From positions 182,392 through 246,391 of the forward strand of contig NW_005200981.1 of the NCBI RefSeq assembly GCF_000372725.1: 64,000 nt of DNA. Reading direction: 5' to 3'. The notes under the pieces were generated by a model, which made no database searches, was not told the DNA's origin, and saw only the letters and a list, made by a program, of their open reading frames with translations. A program made the position numbers and the translations under genes. This DNA is from Emiliania huxleyi CCMP1516. Its lineage: Eukaryota > Haptophyta > Isochrysidales > Noelaerhabdaceae. Each line of letters starts with the position of its first letter. Within the stretch, counting starts at the first letter, position 1. This document shows, piece after piece, positions 1 through 11,308 of this stretch.

Positions 1-965
1 TGATCTGTACTTAGCGAAGAAGGTGTTGCTTGCGAGCCAGAACTTGCCGTAACCCTTCCCATCCAGCCCGTTCAGCGTCGTACCCAGCGGGTCAAAAAGT
101 TGAACCCAGCCACCGTCCTCTGCGCCGCAAACGCGCAGCACCGTGAAGGCATGCGGACCCTCGTCGCTCGCTGCGCACATGGCAAAGTTGGTGCCATTCC
201 ACAAACACATTCTGCGTGGGGCGGGGTTGTGGCTTGTGGGGTGGGGTGGGGATGTCGGGGTGGGGAGTGGGTGGGCGCCGGAGTGGGAGTGGTGGTGTGA
301 CTGCTCCTGTGGTGCGGGCGACGGCTTCCTGCGGAGCAGCTCCGAGCGGTCAATCGTAGTGCCCCTCTGACCTCCACCGCCAACCTCGGGCCATTCCATT
401 GGCCACAGCCCACGAAAGCCGGTCGAGTGCGCCGAGTTTCCAGGCGCCTCCCAGCTCCCGCTCTGATTTGGATTGAGCCAACCACCGATCTGATAGCGTT
501 TGGTCGCAGGGTCAAGCTTAATCGTGTACTGAGGCTTGTAGCCCGTCAGTATGGCCCAAGCTCGAGGCGGTTGACCGCCATTGAGCATTGCGTACCCACC
601 GCAGTGGATCGCGACCGCCTGCTCGAGCAGCGCGACCCACCGGGGTGCAGCGCAGACGATGGGTGTGAGGCTGTCCGACGGTGCTGACGCCCCAACGTTG
701 CTGACGTCCCGGGGGCTCCAGTCGTGCAAATCGAAGAGGCGAACGGTGCAGCAGGAACCCTCGTCGCGGAACAGGTGCCGGATGGCACGGGCGCTCCAAG
801 CGCTGCAATGGCGCTCAGTAGCCAGCAGTCGCCGATATTGCCCTGACGGATCTCTTCCGGTCTAAGTTCACTCGGCAGTGGCGAGGAATCGCACTGAAGC
901 GTGGCACGCGCATTCAATGCGGCGATGCTCTCGGCTGGCATTTGAGCCTTTTCTCTTCCGTGCAA
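1..965 (-). CDS. Calpain-family cysteine protease, partial and frameshifted
   Basis: This is the catalytic domain of a calcium-dependent cytosolic cysteine protease, cut off by the left window edge. Reading leftwards from an ATG at 965, residues 41-53 carry the calpain active-site block QGNIGDCWLLSAI, with the catalytic Cys codon near 825-827. Just after it, near 790-800, the calpain-like reading moves to another frame, implying one missing base or a break. The new frame gives the block PRWVALLEQAVAI near 620-660. A C-rich stretch around 240-305, ending CGCAG, looks like an intron. The last exon has the active-site His (EGPHAFTVL, near 140) and the domain end KFWLASNTFFAKYR (near 10-50). The usual active-site Asn motif NPWG reads FDPLG here. 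The family call is firm; whether it is functional is doubtful. Confidence 0.75.
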
Positions 966-1902
966 TGCATCGTATCAGCGTTGCTCAGCCCCGACCGCGG
1001 TTTTCAATTTTCAGATTGGGAGTTGCGATGACAAGTACTAGCCTGAATTTTACCAGTGTCGTAATACGCGTATTTTCGCCTGAGGACCCAGCTCAAACTC
1101 AAGGCTAGTATAGGAAGGAAGGAAGTAGCAAGCAGATAGATCCCGCCCAAAAAAAAGCGTTTAATTAATATAAAAGCGGTTACTCGATCGTGTTTGACAT
1201 AGCCCAACCCGCCGACATGCCTGCGCCGCCATGGTTTCGGTGCCGCAGCCCCTCTCACACACCTCCTCGACACGCGCTTTCATCAGCACATCCGACTGCG
1301 CCTCGTTTTCCACCTGCACGGTCCGTCGCGGCTCCCGCTCCTCGCCGTGACGCTCTGGTGGTACTACCGTACCCTCGTCCTCAGCCGCTCGTGGCAGACG
1401 CCACTGGCGCTTGCATCGGGGCTGTATACCTAGTCATACATACTTGCCTCTCCTCGTTAGTCGTTACTGCTCTGCGAGCGAGTTCTTTACCAGGTTGCAA
1501 CCCTAGTTTCGCACTGTGCTGTGAACAGAGCACCAACCACACATTGGGCTCTCCCCCCCTTCTCGCCAACCCACTAAATTGGAGGGCGCCTGGGTCTAAA
1601 TTTAGTGCGTGTGAATGAACTTTAGTGATAGTTTAGTGCGCTATTTAGTGTGTGTTCGAGTGCGTATATAGCGCGACTTTAGCGCAAATTTAGTACATAT
1701 TTAGTGACGAGCACTAGTTCAGGAAGTTTACGGCGCTGACCTAGGAGAACGAAGAATATTCACAGACCTTGTTGTGAGAAAAAAATCAGCCCTCGCGAAT
1801 ACCAATACGAACGCAAAAGTTGCAAAACTGGGCTGATTCGGCGCGAAGCGCCCTGATCTCCTCGCCCTCCTGGTGGAGAGGGGGAAGGGAGGAAGGCACG
1901 TT
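966..1902. other. Intergenic stretch, no gene recognised
   Basis: This lies between the divergent calpain-like and metacaspase-like genes and should hold both promoters. I see no convincing coding exon. It contains an AT-richer tract (about 1600-1712) of TTTAGTGC-like words that recurs inverted near 54255-54325, and a short motif at 1756-1790 that recurs at 10726-10760. Confidence 0.5.
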
Positions 1903-4900
1903 ATGGGCGACCCGCCGTCGTCCACGGTGGTGCATGACGCCATCCAGGAGAAGAAAGCCGTTCTCGATGCCGCCGGGTGGCGGGCAGCAGAAAGAGTCGC
2001 TGCAGCACAGGAGCATGCCCAGAAAGCAGCAGACTCGGTGGTAGCAGAAGCGTGCAGCAAGGCAGACCAGAGGACAGCAGCCGCTGATAAGATGGAATCC
2101 CAGGCCAGCGCAGGTCTCTCAGCCGCACAGGCGGAATCCTCAAAGATCAATGAGGAGCTGCTGCGTGCAAAGCAGGATGTCGGCGAGCTACAGGTGCACT
2201 GCACACAGCCTGCGCATTTGCGGGCAATACCGCCCATCCCGATACACTCCCCTCCCAGCCTCCTCCCCGAGTTCACCTCCCTGCACCCGCGTGTCGTCAA
2301 AGCTGCTATTCTGGCTAGTTGATGACATAGGCCGAATGCAAGAAGGCGCGCGGCTTCGCAGCAGGCAAGAAGAAGAAGAAGCTTCGGGAAAGTATCGCGG
2401 CGATGGAGGAGCAGATCGACGCGCGCGGGAGGGAGCTGGTGAAGAATGAGGAGGTAGTGTTGGCCAAGCAGGCAGCGGCGGTGGAGGCAAAGACAACAAA
2501 AGCAAAGGCGCATGAAGCGGCGGCGAAGGAGATTGCCGCTGCACGGGCCGCCGCGGATCGATTTGTGACAGAGACCACGGCGGCAGCTGTGGAGGAGGCG
2601 CGAGTCCTGCGCAAGGTAGCGGCTTCGCAGGCGGATCGAATTGTGGAGCTCAAACCGGGCGATGCCATCAGGGTAGTGCGCAAAAAGGACGAGTACTTTG
2701 GCAAGACCGGCACCGTGACGAAGGTGGACGAGTACGGGCCAATCGTCGACCTTGGGATCTCAGGAGGCGTCCGTGCTAAGGCTATGACGTTTGGAAGCGT
2801 GCAGCCGATTACACTCTCGACGTCCGACGCCGCCAGCTCCGTCGACAATGATGCAGCTTGCGCACCCCGGAGCGCGCTTGCCGGCTGTGCAAAATGTGCC
2901 CTTCAAATCGACGACGGGGACACCGTCAAGGTGATTTGCTGCGACGATCCGCACTACGGCAAGACTGGCACGGTGTCCGACGTCAAGGACGGCGTGGTTG
3001 AGGTCGAGCTCGACAAGGAGGTTGTCTGGCTCCCTGCGTCAAGCCTCTGCCGAATCACCACCGTGCCCGCGGTGTGGACCGGCAAGGTCGCCGCGCCGGC
3101 CGAGCTGGTCCCTGGTGGCAGTGTCGACATCGTGAGCGTGCAGAGGCAGCAAGTTAACCAAAGAAAGGCCGAAAAGCCGCAGACTTTGCAGCGCGGTGAC
3201 TGGGTGGAGGTGATCAACCCCGACAACGGCCGAGTACAGGATGGCCTCAGCGTGCTGGGAAAGGTGGCCGTCGTAGCGCGTGCCCGAGATTCACACGGCT
3301 CAGATCCTCTCTAGTTCCCCACCCCGTGGTAGGTGACCAAGACGATTCCCAGGAGCAAGACGGCACCGGAGGGCGTCATGGTCAAGTTTGAGGACGGCAA
3401 GGTCGAGCTGCTCAAACGGCGTAGCGTGAAGCCGAGCGCCGTCAGGGGCAGCAGCCTCATCAAGCAAAAGGCGGCGGCAGCAGCAGCACCGGCGGCGGCA
3501 GCGACGGAGGGGTCCAGCGCCGCTACGATGGATGACAGCGGCGCAGCGAGGCCGCGTGGATTGGGGCTGCCGGTCCTCTCGGAAGCGCCTGAGGCCGTGA
3601 CGAAAGATTGCAGAGGGAAGATCGAGGAGGCTTTGCAGCGGCTCAACTGCAGCAAGGACGTAAAGCAGCGCCTGAGCAGTGCCGTTGATGACATACCAGT
3701 CCCCGCCGACGCCTCGACGAGCCGGGCATTTGATATGGCGGAGGAAGCATTGCCGACGGCCACTAAAGGCTGCAAGGACAAGGCGAGCGACGCTTTCGGG
3801 CGTTTAGTGCCTTGCAAGGCGAGCTGCGGCACTCATTGTCTGCACCGAGGCCGATCTAACTGCTCCAGCCTGCCGAACCTAGGCCTCTACGAGCCGGTCT
3901 GTGGTCGTGGTGGGCGGCGCCTCAAAGACGTCGGAGGACAAGCTCTCTGGTCTTCTTTCCGGCGCGGGCGAGCAGTTGGACGCGGTGCAGGATTCGATGC
4001 AGTGCTTGGCCGACCAAGCTGTTGGCGAGGCGCGGAAGGGGATCGAGCCGCCGTGCGGGTGGCCGTGCGTGCCGTTTCTCTAAGCACTGATGATTTCACC
4101 TAGGTTGAGGGAGTGGTCGAGGGCCCGGGATGGATGAGCAAGGCGCAAGATGCCCTTGCGAGGATTTTCGGCAGAGTTTCGCCGGCTCCTGCGGAGGCAG
4201 AGAGCACGGCTGCGACAACGCGAGGTCTTGATACGGGCTGCTCGAACAGCACTTTTGCTACAGCTTCCGCGAGCGGCGTGCAGAAGATCAACCTGTTGAA
4301 GATGGCACAGAGATCGAGACAGCGGCTGCCTGCGACTCCCGTGGGCAACACCCTGCAGAATCCGGACAGGCGAGCGCTTTGCATCTGCACGTCGCTTGGT
4401 TCGGATGGAGTTAATGACCAGAAGGCGATCGCGAGCGTGCTCGCGGCAAATGGCTACAACCCGGTTTGCGCACACCAGCTTAGCACTAGGGGCCTTCGAG
4501 AAGAGGAACTCATCCCAATCCGTCTTCCGGACAGGTGATCACCCTGAGTGACCGCGACGACGCGGTGGACTCTTTTTCCGGAGCCCACCATCACTTGGTG
4601 GCCGTGCGAGCAATTGTGGGTCCGCTGCTAGGTGACGCCGTCCAACCGAGCAAACATTGTCGAGGAAATCCAGCAGCTCTCGAAATGGCTACGGGAGGCA
4701 CCCAACCGTCAAGGTTGGCTCAGCTGCTCGGGTCACGGCGCTACTGAGGCGACGATGGCGGGCTTTCGCGTCGGCGCTGATGAGGCCACAGCAGAGGGCG
4801 GCGGCAGAGCCCTGATTGTGCCGAGGGATTGGGAGCAGCAAGGTGTTCTAACAGAGCTGCAGATCCAGCAGCTGTTGCTGTTTGACATCCACAAGGTGAA

Positions 4901-5460
4901 TCCAGCCCGCCTATTCTATCATCGTGGCCATCATTACTGCCCTTGCTCGAGTAGGAGAATGCCCTGCTGCTGCTGCTCGATGAATGGCCGCTACCTTCAG
5001 TCCTCGACTTGCCGTTCCGAATCGCCGGCGGCAATGACGATCACAGCCCCGAGTACGACTACAACGATGGCAACGGCACCATCGTGTGCTTTGTCTCGGA
5101 GGCGTGCGCATCCCCAGGCCCACATTTCTGGACTCCAACTCTGCTTCGCCCACTTCATTCTGCTTGGGCCAGGCAGCGCCCAAGCTGCGGTGACGAGTCC
5201 AATCCTTGATTCCAGGAGAGCGATCGGCAGCCGAGCGGCGTTTGCGCGCGCGCCTTCCTGAAGAGCTACGAGGCCGGAGCATCACCGTACAAGGCGCTTG
5301 CTGGCGCGCACGTCCCCTCCCTTGTGGACTGCTCGCTGACCCTCGCCCCAAACAACAGATGCTCCAAGGGATGCGGGGTTACGCCAAGATGAAGGGTCGG
5401 CCGCAGATCTCGGTCCACCTCTGCGCCCCGGGAGGCGCGCATGCCCGCTGCACATCATGA
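1903..5460 (+). CDS. Coiled-coil/KOW-like protein with metacaspase-like C-terminal domain (catalytic Cys motif lost)
   Basis: A multi-exon gene. The first exon starts at ATG 1903 (an upstream exon is possible) and encodes an Ala/Lys/Glu coiled coil that continues after a GT-AG intron (2194-2330). Two KOW-like segments follow with the motif YFGKTGTVTKV / HYGKTGTVSDV, then introns at 3273-3332 and 3807-3882 and another near 4021-4103. The C-terminal part is a caspase-like p20 fold: RRALCICTSLG near 4370-4400, a PSNRANI block near 4640, and the catalytic His motif SCSGHGA near 4725. After an intron (4896-4954) comes the strand LLLLLDE followed by SVLDLPFRI. Metacaspases have D-x-C-H-S-G between these; here it reads DEWPLP, so the nucleophilic Cys is absent. 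The last exon ends GRPQIS..., as metacaspases do. One splice (about 4535-4632) is unresolved, because the simple join gives a stop. It may be two fused models. Confidence 0.6.
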
Positions 5461-6167
5461 GAGTGAGGAGCGCTCACTTAGGTGCACTCGAACAGGGCGA
5501 TCCTTGAGACCGGGTCTCCGTTCACGCGCGGGTCGCTGTCAATAAGCTATCGATGATGCTCTACGCACCCCCACTGATGCGCATACTGGCCATATCCCCC
5601 TCACTGAGGCGCGCAGCAGCGCAGCGCGGTAAAGATCATGAATGTTGCAATATCCAATAATTACGTAAGTGGTAAGAAAGATAAGAATTTTACAACAAAA
5701 CTCCCTCGCACGACACGCGCACTGGCACTAAAGATAAGAATTTGACACCGCAACAAGAAAGAATTTGACAGCAAAGGGGCTCCCTCGACGCACGAAGATA
5801 AGAAAGAAAGAAAACGCGGACAACCGCCACCACATAGGGAGTTCCCAAAGTGTGCGTGCAGTAGCGCCATCTCCTCCAAGATGCAAGAACACACAAAAAA
5901 TCGCCGGGCGCGAGCGTCGCGGGCCTCTCGCCAGCGCAGCTGTGCGCCATCATCGAGGCGCAGGCGGGCGCGAGCGACGCCGCGCTGCGCGTGGCAGAGG
6001 AGCACGCCGCTCGCCTCGTGGAGCAGCCATATTTCTTTTTCATCTGGCGTAGTACACCGTGAGCTGTGTCCGTACCAGCCAGTGTGCGCGCCAGTCCGTC
6101 CCAGCAGAAGTAAAGAGACACGCGAAGCTTGGGTGGTGGGAGAAGGACATGTACATGTTGAGTGCGT

Positions 6168-6318
<151 letters not shown>

Positions 6319-6937
6319 GAGAACGGCCGCCATTCGGGCCTCCCGGCCTGCTGCGGCGGCGCGGCCGGTCGAGGCCGGGCTCGGCCCGGCCCGCGACGGC
6401 TGGCCGCCGACGAGCGCGCTCGCGCTGCTCGTCAAAATGGCGGCGGTGGCGATTGCGGCGACGGTCGTTCAGTCGTACAGCGCTCAGGCGTCTGTCGACT
6501 GTCGACTGTTGTCGCATTTCGCACACGCGCGCGCCGCGCGACCCGCGTCGCTCCGCGAGGGCATGAGCCATCCGCGATTCGATCCCGCAGCCAAAAGCTG
6601 CTCGCTCGAACCGCGGCCGACTCTACCATCGCGGCTGCAGCTGTTGAGCTCTCCAGAAGACTGGTGCCTCATATGCTGCCTCCCTGCGGATGCTGCCGGC
6701 GAGCCTGGCCGTCCGCTGTACTACAAGGAAGTGTTGACTCATTTCTACCTCGAATTCTTCTACCCCCAGGAACGCGAATGTGACAGGACCATCGGGTCCT
6801 TCAGCCACCAAAGTGAGATCACCCGAGAGCAGCTGAGCCTGCCTCTGGCCTCGCCTCCCTCTCCTTCAGGCATTCGTGGCATCCTATGGGTCGTCCAGAG
6901 TATCGACCTCTGGCGAGTCAGCCAGCCCCACTTTGAG

Positions 6938-7135
6938 GGCGCCATGAAGTACAGCGATCGCCACCTCGCTGGCCTCTCCGCAGGCCCCCCCGACCGCGTC
7001 GAACTCATCGGCGCGGGCTCTCTCGGCTACGGGACCGGCCCCAGCTTCGGCTAAGGGCTGACAAGCTGCCGAGCCCAAATCACTGTGAGAGTCGTGATTT
7101 CTTGTTGGTTTTCTAAAATCTCTCTCTCACACACA
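6938..7135 (+). repeat. Dispersed repeat unit, copy 1 (copy 2 at 42440-42655)
   Basis: About 190 bp beginning GAGGGCGCCATGAAGTACAG and ending in a CTTGTTGGTTTTC / CTCTCTC motif. It matches 42440-42655 in the same orientation with a few substitutions and small indels. The 3' 45 bp alone also occur inverted at 22164-22206 and, partly, at 28681-28716. Confidence 0.85.
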
Positions 7136-7393
7136 CACACACACACACGAAGGACAGAGACCCGTTGGAATTTTGTCTAGAAAATTCGCCGCGAACTTCT
7201 TTTTCCTGTGTTAGTGCCGCGCCAACCGATGCCAATCATCCGGCCCGCTGGGTGCGCTTCTTAGCTCCCTGGCCCTTGGATGTGCGGTTAATGACTGCAC
7301 TCCAAGTGCTCCAAGTCCCGTGCCCGGTGTTGTGCGAGGGAGCTCGCCTCGATCGTAAAATTCTTTGTACCGTGAGCACTTGACGACTTGAGC

Positions 7394-7436
7394 ACTGGAT
7401 AGGGTCGATTCCGCATGGTACAGGAGAACGGGACCC
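7394..7436 (+). repeat. GGTCGATTCCGCATGGTAC dispersed repeat, copy 1
   Basis: Preceded by GAGCACTTGACGACTTGAGC. Other copies: 48889-48917 (+), 49798-49838 (-) and 53941-53984 (-). Confidence 0.85.
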
Positions 7437-7603
7437 CTTTGTTTGTACCATTGTACCTGTGTTAGTGCCAGTGCGCGCCAGTTAAAGAAAGAAAGAAAGA
7501 AAGGAGAGAACCAAACGAAGGAGGGCTGGGAGGAGGACAGGGTCCCCACCTGCACGAGCAGGCAGGATTTTGGAAGAAGATCAGTGATTCTCCTGCTCCT
7601 GAC

Positions 7604-7675
7604 AAGAAAGAAAGAAAGAAAGCAGACAACCCAAGGGAGGGATGGGAGGACGGCACGCCGCCACCACACAGGGAT
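7604..7675 (+). repeat. (GAAA)n - GGGAGGGATGGGAGGACGGC dispersed repeat, copy 1
   Basis: Other copies lie at 42845-42915 (+) and 23236-23290 (+), and a short form at 5798-5840. All have a GAAA run followed by ACAACC and GGGAGGGATGGGAG or part of it. Confidence 0.8.
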
Positions 7676-7779
7676 TTTAAGGAGAGGTGTGTGATGCGCT
7701 AGCCGTCGCCCACCCTAGGGAGTCTAAGCGGCAAAATTCTTTTCCGCGAAACCTCAGGGTGGCGCTTCGCATCGTTCAC

Positions 7780-10284
7780 ATGCTCTCAGGCAGCCGCTTC
7801 ACGACGTACCTCTTTGCGTCGACGGCGCTCGTCGTGGGCGTCACGTACCACACTCACTCCATCCGCCGCCAGTTCTACCCGACGGTCATCGCACTGACCA
7901 CCAACAAGGTAGCTTCGCTTGTGCTGGCCAACGCAGCCCTAGCGCTCACGCTGCTCGTGGGGCGCATACTCAAGTCGGCCTTCTTCGGCCGCCTTCGCGA
8001 GGCGGAGGTGGAGCACCTGTACGAGCGCGCGTGGTACGCCATCACCGAGACCTGCCTCGCGATGACCATCTTCCGTGAAGAGTTCAACATATCGTTCTGT
8101 GCGATGTTTTGCGCGCTCCTCTTCATCAAGTCGTTCCACTGGCTTCTGCAGGATCGGATCGCCTTCCTCGAGCAGGCGCCGGAGGTGCGGCTCGTCACTC
8201 ACCTCCGGGTGCTCGGCCTCACCTCGGCGCTCGCCGCCCTCGACGCCGCGTTCCTCTACCACGCTCTTTCGTCCTCCATCGCACGCGGGCCGTCGGTGCT
8301 GCTGCTCTTCGCGTTCGAGTACCTACTTCTCTCGAGCACCATTGCCGCCACCTTCGTCAAGTACGCCCTCTACGTCAATGAGGCGCGCCTAGGCGGCCGC
8401 TGGGACGAGAAGGGTGAGCCACCCGTCCTCCCGGCGTACCCCTCGGCCGCCGTGGCTCGAGAACCCTTCGCGCGGACGGGCGCAGGTGTCTACCTCTTCT
8501 ACCTCGACCTCGCGACCGACCTGTTCCACATGCTCATCTACCTCGGCTTCTTCGTCCTCATTTGCGCCTACTATGGCGCCCTCCCGCCCTTCCACCCAAC
8601 TTTCCCCCTCGCACTCCGACCCCCACCCCCCACCCTCCCGGCTCCCCTCCCGCGCCCTCCCAGCATCCGCCCCACCCCCTCCCGCCCCTCGCTCCTCACC
8701 CGCCGGTGCGCCGCCCGCCAGGCCTCCCTCTCCACATCATGCGCGACCTCTACCTCACCTGCCGCTCCTTCCGCTCGCGCGTCGTCGACTTCCTCCGCTA
8801 TAGAGCCATCATGCGAAACATGCAAGAGCGGTTCGCCGACGCCACCGAACAGGCGCCTCTCCCCGAGAGGCAGAGTGAACGCTCTCTGCGCCGCCGCCCG
8901 CGTCCAAACCCCCCCCCCCCCAACCCTAAATTGTGCTCCTTTTTCGCGCTCGTGAGCATGCTGACTGAGGACCGCCCTNNNNNNNNNNNNNNNNNNNNNN
9001 NNNNNNNNNNNNNNNNNNNNNNNNNNNNNNNNNNNNNNNNNNNNNNNNNNNNNNNNNNNNNNNNNNNNNNNNNNNNNNNNNNNNNNNNNNNNNNNNNNNN
9101 NNNNNNNNNNNNNNNNNNNNNNNNNNNNNNNNNNNNNNNNNNNNNNNNNNNNNNNNNNNNNNNNNNNNNNNNNNNNNNNNNNNNNNNNNNNNNNNNNNNN
9201 NNNNNNNNNNNNNNNNNNNNNNNNNNNNNNNNNNNNNNNNNNNNNNNNNNNNNNNNNNNNNNNNNNNNNNNNNNNNNNNNNNNNNNNNNNNNNNNNNNNN
9301 NNNNNNNNNNNNNNNNNNNNNNNNNNNNNNNNNNNNNNNNNNNNNNNNNNNNNNNNNNNNNNNNNNNNNNNNNNNNNNNNNNNNNNNNNNNNNNNNNNNN
9401 NNNNNNNNNNNNNNNNNNNNNNNNNNNNNNNNNNNNNNNNNNNNNNNNNNNNNNNNNNNNNNNNNNNNNNNNNNNNNNNNNNNNNNNNNNNNNNNNNNNN
9501 NNNNNNNNNNNNNNNNNNNNNNNNNNNNNNNNNNNNNNNNNNNNNNNNNNNNNNNNNNNNNNNNNNNNNNNNNNNNNNNNNNNNNNNNNNNNNNNNNNNN
9601 NNNNNNNNNNNNNNNNNNNNNNNNNNNNNNNNNNNNNNNNNNNNNNNNNNNNNNNNNNNNNNNNNNNNNNNNNNNNNNNNNNNNNNNNNNNNCTTCATCG
9701 CACATGGGACGTGGGTGGTGGGTCTTTTCGCGTTTGAGGACCGAGTTCTCTCGAGTACCGTGCCCCACACCTTCGTCAAGTGTGAAGTATACGTCAAAGA
9801 GGCGCGACTAGGCGCTAGCCGGGACGAGAAGCGTGAAGCATGAGTCCTCCGGGCGTACGGCTCGGCCGTCGTGGCTCGAGAATCCAGAGCGCGGACGGGC
9901 GCAGGTGTCAAGCTCTTATATCTTGTCCTTGGGACTGGCGAGTGACACATGCTCATCGACCTTGGCTTTTTGGTCCTCATTTGTGACTAGTACGGCGTCC
10001 TGCGGCCCTTCGACCTAACTTTCAACTTTGCACTTCGAACTCCGCCCCCCACCCCCCCTTTCTTCAGGCGCAGCTCGCCGTCCTCGAGCCGCACCCGTCA
10101 GCCGTTCCTCCTGGAGCAACCTCCTCCTCCGGGGCAGCGTCGTCCTCCGGGGCGGCGACTTCCTCCGAGGGTCTGGGCCATCAGGCCGGCGCCTCATCGT
10201 CCGCGGATGCTGCACCGGCGACACCCACTTCCGCCGAAGGCTTGCGCCAGATGCGACTGCAAAGGCTGTCACAGCCGCCGCCCG
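7780..10284 (+). CDS. HRD1: HRD1/synoviolin-type ER ubiquitin ligase (RING exon inside assembly gap)
   Basis: This is the multi-spanning E3 ligase of ER-associated degradation, which moves misfolded proteins out of the ER membrane and ubiquitylates them. From ATG 7780 the first exon follows the HRD1 membrane region: QFYPTVIAL, FFGRLREAEVEHLYERAWYA, TETCLAMTIFREEF, FHWLLQDRI, FAFEYLLL. A GC-AG intron (8576-8721) follows, then an exon with LPLHIMRDLYL and YRAIMRNMQERFADAT, the linker that precedes the RING. A second GC donor near 8850 leads into a 714-base N gap, where the RING exon must lie. The last exon (about 10071-10284) starts after TTCTTCAG and ends ...LRQMRLQRLSQPPPG, like the HRD1 C-terminus. 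Residues before 7780 in the same frame look non-coding. The identification is strong; completeness is unknown. Confidence 0.88.
8979..9692. other. Assembly gap (714 N)
   Basis: A run of N. It removes the RING finger exon(s) and most of the proline-rich tail of the HRD1-type gene. Confidence 0.99.
9693..10060 (+). pseudogene. Decayed duplicate of HRD1 exon 1 end and intron 1 start
   Basis: This stretch aligns throughout with 8275-8625, which is the last part of HRD1 exon 1 plus the first part of its GC-AG intron, including the run of CCCCCACC. By eye identity is about 80%. It carries in-frame stops, so it is not an alternative exon. It lies directly upstream of the acceptor of the last HRD1 exon, inside the last intron. 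It could be a real partial duplication that has decayed, or low-quality read consensus placed beside the gap. Confidence 0.75.
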
Positions 10285-11308
10285 GGTAGCGCAAGAAGGG
10301 CTGGTGAGGTTGAGGCCGGTCGTTTGCCCCCCCTCCTTCCCCCGTGCTTTGTCTATGGGCTGAGCTGCGAGGGCGCACAGGAGAGTGGGGAGAGAGAACC
10401 CACACGGCGGGGAGAATGATAGAACCCGGCGTTGCTGTCTGAATGAGAGTCTCCTCGCGCGAGTCACCAGAGTACACCGTGTGTAGTGTGTAGCCGTTTA
10501 ACATCTATCACGTCGTGGCGATTCACCTTCACATTCTGGAGAGCGACACACAGCGAGGGCTGCCGCGCCCGCAGCGGTGGTGGAAAACTCTAAGAGACGC
10601 GTGCACTGAAACTGCACGCTGCCGCTGAGCACCGCCACGCCGCGGTCGCTGGCGCCGCGTGTCCTCGAGCGCGCGCGTTGGGCACGCGCGCCGAGCCCGA
10701 GGGCCTAGCCGAGCGTGTGGCAGAACCCACAGACCTTGTTATTGAGAAGAAAATACCCCCTATGGCGCTGCGCGCTGTCCTAGATGAGTAATGAGAGGTT
10801 CACAGGCTTCACACACTCAAACAAACAAAAAGTGTGAGAGAGAGGGGAAAAACCCCGCGCTTCCATCCACGCTCCGCGCCACCCTGGCGAGGTGCACCCG
10901 GCCTGAATTGCCTTCGGTGGACCTAGACGTGCTGTGTGGGCGGGAATGGTCTGTGCGTGCACACGTTGGGGGTGCGGCTACTGACGTAAAAAAATGCGGT
11001 TGGCCGCTGACCGCAGACCGCATTCGGCGCGTCTGTTACATGAGGAGCGGCGAGGGGCCACAATACATCTATGAGTGCCGACGCAGACGACGCTGCAATA
11101 CGTGCGGTGCAGCGCCTTCGTCAATCATCCACCCTTGCAAGCACGCTGCCGACCGCGCCTAATGGCGAGGCGGCACCTCGTGCTCAACTGCTTCCCAAGC
11201 ACACATACCGCCCCCGCCCACGGAGAGGAGACGCTGAGCAAGGTGCACGCACGGTGACACGGCTCCGTATCCCAAAGGTGCTCCTCCGGGGCTCCGATGG
11301 GGAGCTAG
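10285..11308. other. Intergenic stretch before the dynein gene
   Basis: No exon resembling a dynein tail is visible. A CACAGACCTTGTTATTGAGA motif at 10728-10755 is shared with 1756-1790. An open frame at 11071-11478 overlaps the dynein start in another frame and shows no family likeness. Confidence 0.5.

Noticed and set aside
1728-2513. A 261-residue minus-strand frame
   Set aside because: Ser/Ala/Arg-rich shadow of the coiled-coil exons on the plus strand, which have a clean GT-AG intron.
8562-9980. Long open frames across the N gap
   Set aside because: Undefined bases cannot contain stops, so frame length there is meaningless.
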